Part shown: in pieces, positions 8,830-16,804 of the stretch | Position numbering within the stretch: the first letter of the stretch is position 1 | Layout: every line of letters starts with the position of its first letter | Source: DASYRX01 sp036003845 | GTDB taxonomy: Bacteria > Gemmatimonadota > Gemmatimonadetes > Gemmatimonadales > Gemmatimonadaceae | Assembly (NCBI GenBank): GCA_036003845.1 | Contig: DASYRX010000115.1 | Span: forward strand, 1 to 18,532 | Reading direction: 5' to 3' | DNA length: 18,532 nt | Program-made: the position numbers and the translations under genes | Notes under the pieces: model-generated | The model's database searches: none | What the model was told of the DNA's origin: nothing | The model's input: the letters and a program-made list of their open reading frames with translations, nothing else

Positions 8830-11800
8830 ATGACGGACCTCCGCAGCCAACTGCAGTCCGCGTTAGGCTCTGCGTATACGATCGAGCGCGAGCTTGGCGG
8901 AGGCGGCATGTCGCGCACCTATCTCGCGACCGAAACCGCTCTGTCGAGGCGTGTAGTCGTAAAGATTCTGGCGCCCGAGCTGCTGGCTGGCATCTCCGTC
9001 GAACGCTTCAAGCGCGAGGTGCTGCTCGCGGCGCAGCTGCAGCATCCGCACGTCGTTCCAGTACTCGCGTCGGGAGACGCCGACGGTCTCCCCTGGTTCA
9101 CGATGCCGTACGTCGAAGGAGAGTCGTTGCGTCACCGGCTCGGCCGCGGGCCGCTCCGCATCGGCGAGATCACCGGCATCCTGAGAGACGTCTCGCGCGC
9201 GCTGGAATTCGCCCACGATCACGGCGTCGTGCATCGCGACATCAAGCCCGACAACGTGCTACTGGCGGGGAGCAGCGCGACGGTCACGGACTTCGGCATC
9301 GCCAAGGCCATCACGGCCGCACGTACTGACGCGGGGCACGGCAACCTAACGGTCGCAGGGACGACGCTTGGCACGCCGGCGTACATGCCGCCGGAGCAAG
9401 CGGCTGGCGATCCGCTCCTCGATCATCGCTCCGACATCTATTCGTTCGGCGCGATGGCGTACGAGCTCTTGAGCGGGCGGCCGCCGTTCACGGGGACATC
9501 GCCAGCCAAAATCGTCAGCGCGCACTTCAGCGAGATACCAAGACCCGTATCCGAGCTGCGCGCGGACACGCCGCCGATCCTGGCAGCGCTCGTGATGCGC
9601 TGCTTGGAGAAGGAGCCTAACAACAGACCACAGAGCGCGAGCGATGTCGTGCACGTCCTCGAAACCGTGACGTCGAGCGGCGCCACTGATGCCGCCCCCG
9701 CAGTCCTGTTTGGAAGCCACATCCGGCTGGGCCGTGCACTGGCTCTCTGGGCAGGGGCCGCTTCTCTAGTCGCGTTGACGGCATGGGCAGCGACGAGCGT
9801 CATCGGCTTGCCGGACTGGGTCTTCCCTGGCTCGTTAGGTGTCATGCTCGCCGGGCTTCCGGTCATTCTCTTCACGTCATATGTGCAGCGCGCGACGCAG
9901 CGCGCCTACACCACGACTCCCGCGTTCACTCCCGGCGGCTCGCCATCCGGGCAGGGGACGTTCGCGTCGCTCGCCGCCAAGGCCAGCCCGCACTTCAGCT
10001 GGCGCCGCACGTGGATCGGCGGTGCCATCGCGCTCGCCACCTTCGCCGCGCTCGTCATCGGCTTCATGGTCTTTCGCGCGTTAGGCATCGGGCCGGCCGG
10101 CTCCCTCATGGCCGCTGGAAAGCTCCGCGAGCAGGAGACGCTCATCGTGGCCGACTTCAAGGGCCCGCCTGGCGATTCGACGCTCGGCTCCACCGTCGCC
10201 GAAGCGCTGCGCACCGATCTCAGACAATCGAGCACGCTCAACGTGATGACGCGCGCTTCTGTGAGCGAGGTGCTCGCTCTCATGAAACGGCCCCCGGAAA
10301 CACCGGTCGATTTCAACATCGCCCGCGAAATCGCGACGCGCGAAGGCGCGAGAGCTGTGCTCGACGGCAGCATCGTCAAGCTCGGCGAGAGCTACGTCGT
10401 CTCGGCGCGGCTCGTTGCGGCGTTCGACGGGGCGGAACTGGCGACATTCAGCGAAACGGCCGATGGCGAAAATGATCTAATCCGCTCGTTAGGTAAGCTC
10501 TCGCGCGCCATCCGCTCCCGCATCGGTGAATCGCTCAAGGACATCCGCGAAGCCAAGCCGCTCGAACGCGTCACCACGCCTTCGCTGGTCGCGCTGCGAA
10601 AGTACGTGGAAGCCGTGCGCTTGTCGGATGAAATGGGTGATGTGGATCGCGGCCTAACGCTTCTCGATGAAGCGGTGGCGCTCGACACTGCGTTCGCGAT
10701 GGCCTGGCGCAAGATCGCCACGCTTGTTGGCAACATGCGAAGTGACCGCGCGCGCCAACTAGACGCGGCCGCGCGTGCTTTCCGCCACAGAGAACGTCTC
10801 AGCGAAACAGAGCGCCTTCTCACCGAGGCCTATTACTACGACAATGGCCCGGAGCCGAACCGCGAGCGAGCCATCGCCGCATACGAGTCGCTCATCGAGG
10901 CGGACCCCAACAACACAACTGCGCTCAACAACCTCGGCGTCGGCTACATGCAGACTCGCCAGTACGCAAAGGCCGCGGAGCGATTGCGACGTAGCATTGA
11001 CGACAAGCGCCCATTCGGCGGCTCTTTCACGAATCTGTTACAAGCCCAGACTGCTCTCGGCCAACCGCCGGCCGCGCTCGAATCAACGCTCGTGCTCTTC
11101 CGCGCGCGCGCTGGCGATTACGAGGGCCTTTGGGAGGGAGAGTGGTACTCGCGCTGGGCGCGCGGGGAGCTGGCCGCCGCAGAGTCGATAGCGCGCGCGA
11201 CAGCCGACCACTCCGCCCAGGTTGGCGAGCGGATGGCCGCTGCTTTTACGCTCGGCAGCATGGCACACATGAATGGCAAGCTGCGCGATGCCTTACGCTG
11301 GAAGACAGAGTCCAACCTCGCGGTCTACCGCGCGAGCCATGCGCCCAATCGCCTGTTGATCGCTGCCTTCGACTCGGCGCAGATCATTGGCTTTTTTCTG
11401 GAGCAGCCACAACAGGCGCGGGCAATCGTTAGGCGAGCGCTTGCGCGCACTCCAATGTCCCAGGTCCCCGCCGCTGATCGTCCCTGGGCCTATCTCGGCG
11501 AAATCGCCGCGATGATCCGCGACGTCTCGCTCGCGCGCGAGGCGCTCGACGGGTTCGAAAAGGACTTGCCGCTTCGCGGGTCCAGGTCCCCCGACGGCGA
11601 GCGCGCGCGCATGCGCGCCTGGCTTGCGATGGCGAGCGGAGACTACACCGCGGCGATCAAAGAGCTACATGAGGCGGATCGCGCATTGATGATCTCGGAG
11701 CGTCGCGTGAGCGTCGCGCTTGCCGACGCGTTCGACCTCGGCGGCCAGACAGATTCTGCTATCGCGTACTACGAACAGTTCGTGCGCACGCCCGATCCAT

Positions 11801-12000
11801 TTCCGGCATTCAACGCGCACTTCGTCGCTGGCACGCACAAGCGCCTCGGTGAACTGTACGACGCGCGCGCTGACACGGGACGTGCCGAGGCGCACTACCA
11901 GCTGTTCCTGGATCTGTGGATGGATGCGGACGCCGAGTTGCAGCCCAAGGTCCGCGAGGTACGCACGCGAATGGCACAATTGCGGCAGCGAAAAGGGTGA
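8830..12000 (+). CDS. Transmembrane Ser/Thr protein kinase with FlgO/TolB-like and TPR region (copy 2)
   Basis: This is a tandem paralogue of the preceding kinase with the same length (1056 aa) and architecture. Over residues 1-160 I count 17 differences, about 89% identity. The kinase motifs are all present: ELGGGGMS loop, K45, E63, HRDIKPDN, DFG, and PPE in the YMPPEQAAGD segment. Two single-codon indels compensate each other, one in the activation segment (TDAGHGNLTV) and one near residue 224 (GTSPAK). The three membrane segments and the linker ending in SPHFSWRRTW are well conserved, while the TPR part beyond about 760 falls to roughly 40% by eye. That pattern suggests a shared kinase output with a diverged periplasmic sensor. 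The ribosome binding site is weak (GGTAGG at 8821-8826). Its TGA (11998-12000) overlaps the GTG start of the GH9 gene. Confidence 0.9.
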   Translation: MTDLRSQLQSALGSAYTIERELGGGGMSRTYLATETALSRRVVVKILAPELLAGISVERFKREVLLAAQLQHPHVVPVLASGDADGLPWFTMPYVEGESLRHRLGRGPLRIGEITGILRDVSRALEFAHDHGVVHRDIKPDNVLLAGSSATVTDFGIAKAITAARTDAGHGNLTVAGTTLGTPAYMPPEQAAGDPLLDHRSDIYSFGAMAYELLSGRPPFTGTSPAKIVSAHFSEIPRPVSELRADTPPILAALVMRCLEKEPNNRPQSASDVVHVLETVTSSGATDAAPAVLFGSHIRLGRALALWAGAASLVALTAWAATSVIGLPDWVFPGSLGVMLAGLPVILFTSYVQRATQRAYTTTPAFTPGGSPSGQGTFASLAAKASPHFSWRRTWIGGAIALATFAALVIGFMVFRALGIGPAGSLMAAGKLREQETLIVADFKGPPGDSTLGSTVAEALRTDLRQSSTLNVMTRASVSEVLALMKRPPETPVDFNIAREIATREGARAVLDGSIVKLGESYVVSARLVAAFDGAELATFSETADGENDLIRSLGKLSRAIRSRIGESLKDIREAKPLERVTTPSLVALRKYVEAVRLSDEMGDVDRGLTLLDEAVALDTAFAMAWRKIATLVGNMRSDRARQLDAAARAFRHRERLSETERLLTEAYYYDNGPEPNRERAIAAYESLIEADPNNTTALNNLGVGYMQTRQYAKAAERLRRSIDDKRPFGGSFTNLLQAQTALGQPPAALESTLVLFRARAGDYEGLWEGEWYSRWARGELAAAESIARATADHSAQVGERMAAAFTLGSMAHMNGKLRDALRWKTESNLAVYRASHAPNRLLIAAFDSAQIIGFFLEQPQQARAIVRRALARTPMSQVPAADRPWAYLGEIAAMIRDVSLAREALDGFEKDLPLRGSRSPDGERARMRAWLAMASGDYTAAIKELHEADRALMISERRVSVALADAFDLGGQTDSAIAYYEQFVRTPDPFPAFNAHFVAGTHKRLGELYDARADTGRAEAHYQLFLDLWMDADAELQPKVREVRTRMAQLRQRKG

Positions 12001-13787
12001 GGTCGGCGCTGCTCCGTTGGACGGTACTGCTCGCGGGTTGCCTAACGCTCAGCGCAACCGCCGTGCAACCGCGCGCCGAATCGCGCCGTTTCATTCGCGT
12101 GAACCAGCTGGGCTATCTCATCCGTGCGCCGAAGTTCGCCGTGCTCTGCACGCTCGACTCGCTGCCACGGGTGACATTCACAGTTCGAGATGCGACGGGA
12201 CGCATCGTGGTGCGGCGCTTCGCGAGCTCCTCAGGTTCGTTCGCCTCCTGTCGCTCCACGTACAGGCTCAGCTTCACGGAGCTTACGCGCCCCGGCACTT
12301 ATCGCATTCAGGTTGCCGGCGCCGAGCCGGCGACGTTCCGTATCGGCGACAGCGTGTACGTGGGTGTGGCCGACTCGCTGCTCGTGTACATGCGGCAGCA
12401 GCGCTCAGGCTGGAACCCTGTCTTCAAAGACAGCGTGCATCGCTACGACGGCGTGGTCGTCGATCATCCCACGTTAGGCGGGCAGTCTGTGAAAGTCAGC
12501 GGTGGTTGGGCTGACGCGTCTGACTATTTGCAGTACGTGACGACGAGCGCGACAGCGACATATGCAATGCTCGCCGCGCTGCGCGACTTCCCGCACGCCT
12601 TTGCCGATCGCTACACGGCCAACGGCACGGAGGGGTCGAATGACGTGCCCGATGTGCTGGACGAGGCCAATCACGGACTCGACTGGCTCCTGCGCATGTA
12701 CCCCGGCGGCAACACGATCTTCAACCAGATCGCGGACGATCGCGATCACGCGTACTTCGATCTCCCCGCGACCGACTCCGTCGATTACGGCTGGGGAAAA
12801 GGACGCGCGCGGCCCGTGTATCCGTGCACGGGGAAATCACAGGGTCTGCTCAAGAACAAAAACCGATCGACCGGCTGGGCCTCGACTGCCGGCAAGTATG
12901 CTTCAGCCTTCGCGCTCGCGGCGCACATTCAGCGAGACAGGAATCCAATGCTGGCCAAGGTTCTGCGCCAACGCGCCGAGAAGGTCTTTGCGTTAGGCAT
13001 GGGTCACCCTGGTGTCTGTCAGACGGCTCCGGCCGGCGCTCCGTACTTCTATGAGGAAGACAACTGGGTCGACGATATGGAGCTTGCCGCCGCGGAGCTG
13101 GCGGTGGACAGCAGCGCGCAGTCCGCTGGCCTCATCCGCACGGCCCTCGACTACGCGGCGCGTGAGCCCGTGACGCCGTGGATGGGCGCCGACACGGCAA
13201 GTCACTATCAATGGTATCCGTTCGTGAACTTCGGTCACGCCGTATTGAGCGATCAGGTGACGAAGGCCCAGCGCGACACCCTAACGCGGTACTATCGCGA
13301 CGGCATCGTGGCGACGGTACGCAGGGCGAAGAACGGCTTTCGCATCGGCATCCCATTCATCTGGTGCTCGAACAACCTCGTCGTTGCCTTCGCGAGCCAG
13401 GCCATGCTCTACCGCGCCATGTCCGGCGATGCTCGCTATCGCGAGTACGAGCAGGCAGCGATCGACTGGCTCTTCGGTGTGAATCCGTGGGGCGTATCGA
13501 TGTTTATCGGGCTCGGCACGAGCTCTCCGCGCGATCCGCATTCTGTCGTCGCCGACCAACTGGGTGTGAAGCTCTTGACCGGCGGTCTTGTCGACGGACC
13601 GGTGTATCGCTCGATCTTCGGCAACCTACTCGGCGTTAGGCTGCGCAACGAGGACGAATACGCCACCTTCAACACCGGCTTCATCGTCTATCACGACGAT
13701 CTCGGGGACTACTCCACGAACGAACCGACCATGGATGGGACGGCGAGCGCGGTGTGGCTACTGGCAGCCCTTGCGCCGAAGCGGTAA
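11997..13787 (+). CDS. Glycoside hydrolase family 9 protein with N-terminal Ig-like domain, putative lipoprotein
   Basis: The 596-aa product is a probable beta-glucan or cello-oligosaccharide hydrolase. The GTG at 11997 was chosen because it gives a short signal peptide (VRSALLRWTV) with an LLAGC lipobox (Cys15) and a four-base GTGA overlap with the kinase stop; an upstream in-frame start at 11916 lies in the kinase gene and would mask the signal. Residues 31-118 form the Ig-like CelD_N domain (RFIRVNQLGYLIRAPKFAVL). The catalytic domain shows GGWADASDY at 169-177, where D173 and D176 match the two GH9 base aspartates, the loop SPRDPHSVV with H515, and DYSTNEP at 571-577 with E576 as the acid. 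All expected catalytic residues are thus present. Its coupling to the kinases suggests co-production with them. The substrate cannot be told from sequence; cellulose-type glucans are the family default. Confidence 0.88.
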   Translation: MRSALLRWTVLLAGCLTLSATAVQPRAESRRFIRVNQLGYLIRAPKFAVLCTLDSLPRVTFTVRDATGRIVVRRFASSSGSFASCRSTYRLSFTELTRPGTYRIQVAGAEPATFRIGDSVYVGVADSLLVYMRQQRSGWNPVFKDSVHRYDGVVVDHPTLGGQSVKVSGGWADASDYLQYVTTSATATYAMLAALRDFPHAFADRYTANGTEGSNDVPDVLDEANHGLDWLLRMYPGGNTIFNQIADDRDHAYFDLPATDSVDYGWGKGRARPVYPCTGKSQGLLKNKNRSTGWASTAGKYASAFALAAHIQRDRNPMLAKVLRQRAEKVFALGMGHPGVCQTAPAGAPYFYEEDNWVDDMELAAAELAVDSSAQSAGLIRTALDYAAREPVTPWMGADTASHYQWYPFVNFGHAVLSDQVTKAQRDTLTRYYRDGIVATVRRAKNGFRIGIPFIWCSNNLVVAFASQAMLYRAMSGDARYREYEQAAIDWLFGVNPWGVSMFIGLGTSSPRDPHSVVADQLGVKLLTGGLVDGPVYRSIFGNLLGVRLRNEDEYATFNTGFIVYHDDLGDYSTNEPTMDGTASAVWLLAALAPKR

Positions 13788-13866
13788 CATCGATCGCAAA
13801 GCGTCGACGGCGGCACCGGTTAAGCGATGACATCGTTAAACAGTGCCTAACGCGCCGTCGTTAACG

Positions 13867-13892
13867 CGTCAACAACGTTAACGCTGTTGACG
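13867..13892. promoter_or_regulatory. Inverted repeat upstream of the amidohydrolase gene
   Basis: CGTCAACA (13867-13874) and TGTTGACG (13885-13892) are perfect 8-base arms around a 10-base centre that itself contains the palindrome CGTTAACG. A second CGTTAACG lies just upstream at 13859-13866, and a heptamer copy at 13846-13852. The block lies in the 199-base gap between the GH9 stop and the amidohydrolase start, about 95 bases before the latter. It could be an operator for a dimeric regulator or a hairpin ending the kinase/GH9 transcript; there is no T-run, so the operator reading is slightly better. I see no promoter boxes I can defend. Confidence 0.45.
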
Positions 13893-13986
13893 ACATTTAC
13901 GCTCGCGCCAAGGGATCTGTTTGACGCTGTTGCTTTCCTTAGCTCGTGCCGCTGTCGACGCACTTACCATCACCGGATACCTGAGA

Positions 13987-15708
13987 ATGGCCAAGTTCAC
14001 CCGGAAGGAATTCATTTCGCTCGGCGCCCTCCTCGCCGGCGCCGCGACCGTATCCAAGCTTCCCTTCGGCCGTCGCAACGCGCAAGCGGCGCAGCCCAAT
14101 CGCGGTGCCGGCGTTGAAGCCGACTTGATCGTCGTCAACGGCCGCCTCCTTACAATGGATTCGGCTCAGCCTAACGCGGAGGCGATCGCGGTCAAGAACG
14201 GCCGCATCCTTGCGGTTGGAAGCAGCGCGGACATCCGCAACCTCGCCAGCGCACGCACTCGCGTGATCGACGCGGCGCGCATGACGGTCCTCCCCGGATT
14301 CATCGACTGTCACTGTCACCCCAGCGGCGTCAGCGAGCTGTACGAGCCTAACGCCAATGTTCGTACGCTCGCCGAGCTGCAGGCGAATCTGCGCAAGAAG
14401 GTCGCCCAGTCTCCGGCGGGGCAGTGGGTCGAGGGCTACATGTTCGACGATACCAAGTTCGATAAGACCTTGAATCGCCGGGACCTCGATGCCGTGAGCA
14501 CCGCGCACCCTATTTCGGTGAACCACCGCGGCGGTCACACGAGTTGGTACAACACGAAGGCGCTGGAGCTGGCGGGAATCACCAAGGACACGCCGGACCC
14601 GCAGCACGGTCGCTTCTTCCGCGACGAGAACAAGGATCTCACAGGACGCGTCGCCGAGGCGGCGCGTTCGGTGTTCAATCGCGTCGGCACACGCGAGCGC
14701 TTCACACCGGAGCAGGAGCGCGAGCGCAACCGCGCGGGCATGCGCTACATCTCCGAGCTCCTGACGGCGACGGGCCTAACGACTGTGCATGACGCCGGCG
14801 CCGGCCCCGACAAGATACGAGCGTATGAGGATACATACCGCGCCGGCGAGCTGCGCCATCGCGCCTACATGATGATCCGCGGAGCCTATCAACAGTTGCG
14901 CAACGCGGGTGTGTACTCCGGCTTCGGTGACGAATGGGTTCGCGTTGGTGGCGTGAAGTACGCGGCGGACGGCTCCGCCTCCGAACGCACGATGCGCATG
15001 AGTACCCCGTATATCGGAACCAACGATTACGGCATCCTCACGATGACGCAGAAGGAAATCGACGATGCCGTGGATGACGCGCACCGCAACAACTGGCAGA
15101 TCGGCATTCACGCCAACGGCGACGTGACGATCGACATGGTGCTCAAGGCGTACGAGCGTGTGCTCAAGCAGTGGCCCCACCCCGATCGCCGCCATCGCAT
15201 CGAGCACTGCACGCTCATCAATCCCGATCTGCTCGCGCGCATCAAGGCGACGGGGACGATCCCCACGCCGTTCTGGACGTACGTCTACTATCACGGCGAA
15301 AAGTGGTCGCAGTACGGCGACGAGAAATTGAAGTGGATGTTCGCGCACCGATCCTTCCTCGACAGCGGCATCCGCGTTGTGGGCGCGTCGGACTACGGCC
15401 CGGGTCCATTCGAGCCGCTCATGGCCATCCAGAGTATGGTGACGCGACGCGACTTTCGTGGTCGCGAGTGGGGGCCTAACCAGAAGGTGAGCGTCGATGA
15501 AGCGCTGCGCATCGCTACCATCAACGGCGCCTACGCCTCGTACGAGGAGAACGCCAAGGGAAGCCTAACGGCCGGCAAGTTCGCCGACTTCGTGATTCTC
15601 GAGAAGGATCCGCATGACGTCGATCCGAACGCGATCAAGGACATCAAGGTCGTGCGAACGGTCGTCGGCGGAAAAACAATGTACCCCAAAGAGACGGCGG
15701 GTGCTTAG
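13987..15708 (+). CDS. YtcJ-like amidohydrolase (amidohydrolase family 3), exported
   Basis: The 573-aa product is a metal-dependent hydrolase of the amidohydrolase superfamily, probably acting on amide or cyclic amide bonds; the substrate is unknown. The ATG at 13987 was preferred over the upstream in-frame TTG or GTG codons because it gives a Tat-like signal, TRKEFISLGALLAGAA, with RK in place of the usual twin arginine, ending near NAQAA-QP. The N-terminal beta-sandwich carries DLIVVNGRLLTMD, then GFIDCHCHPSG holds the H109-x-H111 metal pair. Later family motifs are KYAADGSASERTM, GIHANGDVTIDMVL, HRIEHCTLINPDLL and VVGASDYGPGP with the metal Asp, and the sheet closes with GKFADFVILEKDP. 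It is probably its own transcript, ended by the hairpin at 15758. Four exact heptamers lie in it, all in the CCTAACG orientation. Confidence 0.88.
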   Translation: MAKFTRKEFISLGALLAGAATVSKLPFGRRNAQAAQPNRGAGVEADLIVVNGRLLTMDSAQPNAEAIAVKNGRILAVGSSADIRNLASARTRVIDAARMTVLPGFIDCHCHPSGVSELYEPNANVRTLAELQANLRKKVAQSPAGQWVEGYMFDDTKFDKTLNRRDLDAVSTAHPISVNHRGGHTSWYNTKALELAGITKDTPDPQHGRFFRDENKDLTGRVAEAARSVFNRVGTRERFTPEQERERNRAGMRYISELLTATGLTTVHDAGAGPDKIRAYEDTYRAGELRHRAYMMIRGAYQQLRNAGVYSGFGDEWVRVGGVKYAADGSASERTMRMSTPYIGTNDYGILTMTQKEIDDAVDDAHRNNWQIGIHANGDVTIDMVLKAYERVLKQWPHPDRRHRIEHCTLINPDLLARIKATGTIPTPFWTYVYYHGEKWSQYGDEKLKWMFAHRSFLDSGIRVVGASDYGPGPFEPLMAIQSMVTRRDFRGREWGPNQKVSVDEALRIATINGAYASYEENAKGSLTAGKFADFVILEKDPHDVDPNAIKDIKVVRTVVGGKTMYPKETAGA

Positions 15709-15757
15709 ATCATTCTCAAAGAGCTTGCTTAAGCAGTTGGCTTTTGGATGCCTAACG

Positions 15758-15785
15758 AAAGGGCGCCACGTCCGCGGCGCCCTTT
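15758..15785. terminator. Strong hairpin between convergent genes, probable two-way terminator
   Basis: A perfect 10-base stem, AAAGGGCGCC (15758-15767) with GGCGCCCTTT (15776-15785), closes an 8-base loop. The arms end in A3 and T3, so an intrinsic terminator could work in either direction, though the T-run is short. It lies 50 bases after the amidohydrolase stop and 27 bases before the stop of the convergent lipoprotein gene. A heptamer copy (15751-15757) abuts the left arm directly. Confidence 0.75.
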
Positions 15786-15811
15786 GATGATCGACTAGCG
15801 TCCGGGCCGAC

Positions 15812-16660
15812 CTACCCAATTTTGAATGCCTGGATCATCCCATGAGCGACGTGCGCCTTGCCGTCCTTCGCGTCAGGCAGGAAGCAAATGAACCCGTAGT
15901 CGCCAGGCGTTAGGTCTATGTCGATGAAGTTCGCGACCTGGCCCACGACGAAGCTCGAGCCGCCGACAACTTCGCCCGGCGGCGCGCCGGCGGGCTTCTC
16001 CGCGAACGCGGCGATATCCTGGACCGTCTTGCCCGGGAAGACGCGCACGATCACGACTTCATGCGGCTGAGCGGCAGTATTCACGACTTTGATCGTGTTC
16101 TTGCCGGCCGTTAGTGGAGTCGAAAGCGTGAACGAATAGTCGGCAAGCGTCAACGTCGTCGTGTTCACGATCGGCGCCGCTGCCGCGGCGGCGGGCGTCA
16201 CGGTCATCTGCCGCACCATACCCTTGGCGACATGCGGCACACCATCCGGGCTCGGAACCATGCAAATGAGCGCGTACGAGCCGGGCTTGAGCGGCACAGC
16301 GGTGGTCGTCGGCGTTCCTCCGGGACTCGGCGCGATCGGGCCGCCGATCGCCTCCGCCCACGCCGGCGGTGGGCCGGCTCCCATCGACTTCAGAAACTCA
16401 TCGACGGTATGACCCGTGTCGATGCGCACGATCACCACGTGGTGGAACTCCTTCCCATCGTTGGTCATTCGGACCCACGTCGGACCCGCGCTCACCGTAT
16501 CGGGAGCCTCAAAGGCGTAGTCGGTCGCTCTCAAATTGATCACGGCAGGAGCGGCCCTCTCCGGCGCTGCCGCTGCCGAGTCGCTCCCCGTCTTGTCGCC
16601 CTGCGAGCATGCCGCAGCGAGCGCGAGAACAGCTGTTAGTGCGAGATATCTGCCCTTCAT
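15812..16660 (-). CDS. Lipoprotein with two tandem cupredoxin-like domains
   Basis: The 282-aa product is probably an outer-face lipoprotein that binds copper or carries electrons. The start at 16660 follows GGAG with six-base spacing and gives MKGRYLALTAVLALAAAC with a lipobox Cys18; an upstream in-frame start at 16720 would hide this signal. After an Ala-rich linker come two homologous domains, about 40-155 and 165-282. Each keeps a type 1 copper-like ligand set: H73 or H74, C133, H143 and M148 in the first (ALICMVPSPDG, PHVAKGM), and H200, C259, H270 and M275 in the second (GFICFLPDAKDG, HVAHGM). The Cys-to-His spacing (10-11 residues) is wider than in plastocyanin, while His-to-Met is +5 as usual. 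The two domains share the pattern DY-F, HxVVIVR, TV, PG-Y-x-ICxxP, so they arose by internal duplication. It converges on the amidohydrolase and is divergent from the oxidoreductase. Confidence 0.82.
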   Translation of the reverse strand: MKGRYLALTAVLALAAACSQGDKTGSDSAAAAPERAAPAVINLRATDYAFEAPDTVSAGPTWVRMTNDGKEFHHVVIVRIDTGHTVDEFLKSMGAGPPPAWAEAIGGPIAPSPGGTPTTTAVPLKPGSYALICMVPSPDGVPHVAKGMVRQMTVTPAAAAAAPIVNTTTLTLADYSFTLSTPLTAGKNTIKVVNTAAQPHEVVIVRVFPGKTVQDIAAFAEKPAGAPPGEVVGGSSFVVGQVANFIDIDLTPGDYGFICFLPDAKDGKAHVAHGMIQAFKIG

Positions 16661-16789
16661 GAACTGCTCCGATTTTGGGGGATTGTGAGGCCGGTATGCT
16701 AAACGCCCTCCGGTCCTCATGTAAGTGATCCGGGCCCTCTGGCCCCTTCACGGTTGCCTCGGCAAGCGGCACCTTCCCCGCTTCTCATT

Positions 16790-16794
16790 GGAGG
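16790..16794 (+). promoter_or_regulatory. Ribosome binding site that fixes the oxidoreductase start
   Basis: GGAGG lies ten bases before the ATG at 16805. It favours that start over the in-frame ATG at 16754, whose extra 17 residues would lie before the Rossmann first strand and are not typical of the family. Confidence 0.7.
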
Positions 16795-16804
16795 AATTCT
16801 CGCT

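Noticed and set aside
11916..11999. An upstream start for the GH9 gene at 11916
   Set aside because: It would overlap the kinase gene by 28 codons and bury the lipoprotein signal; GTG 11997 gives both a signal and a GTGA overlap.
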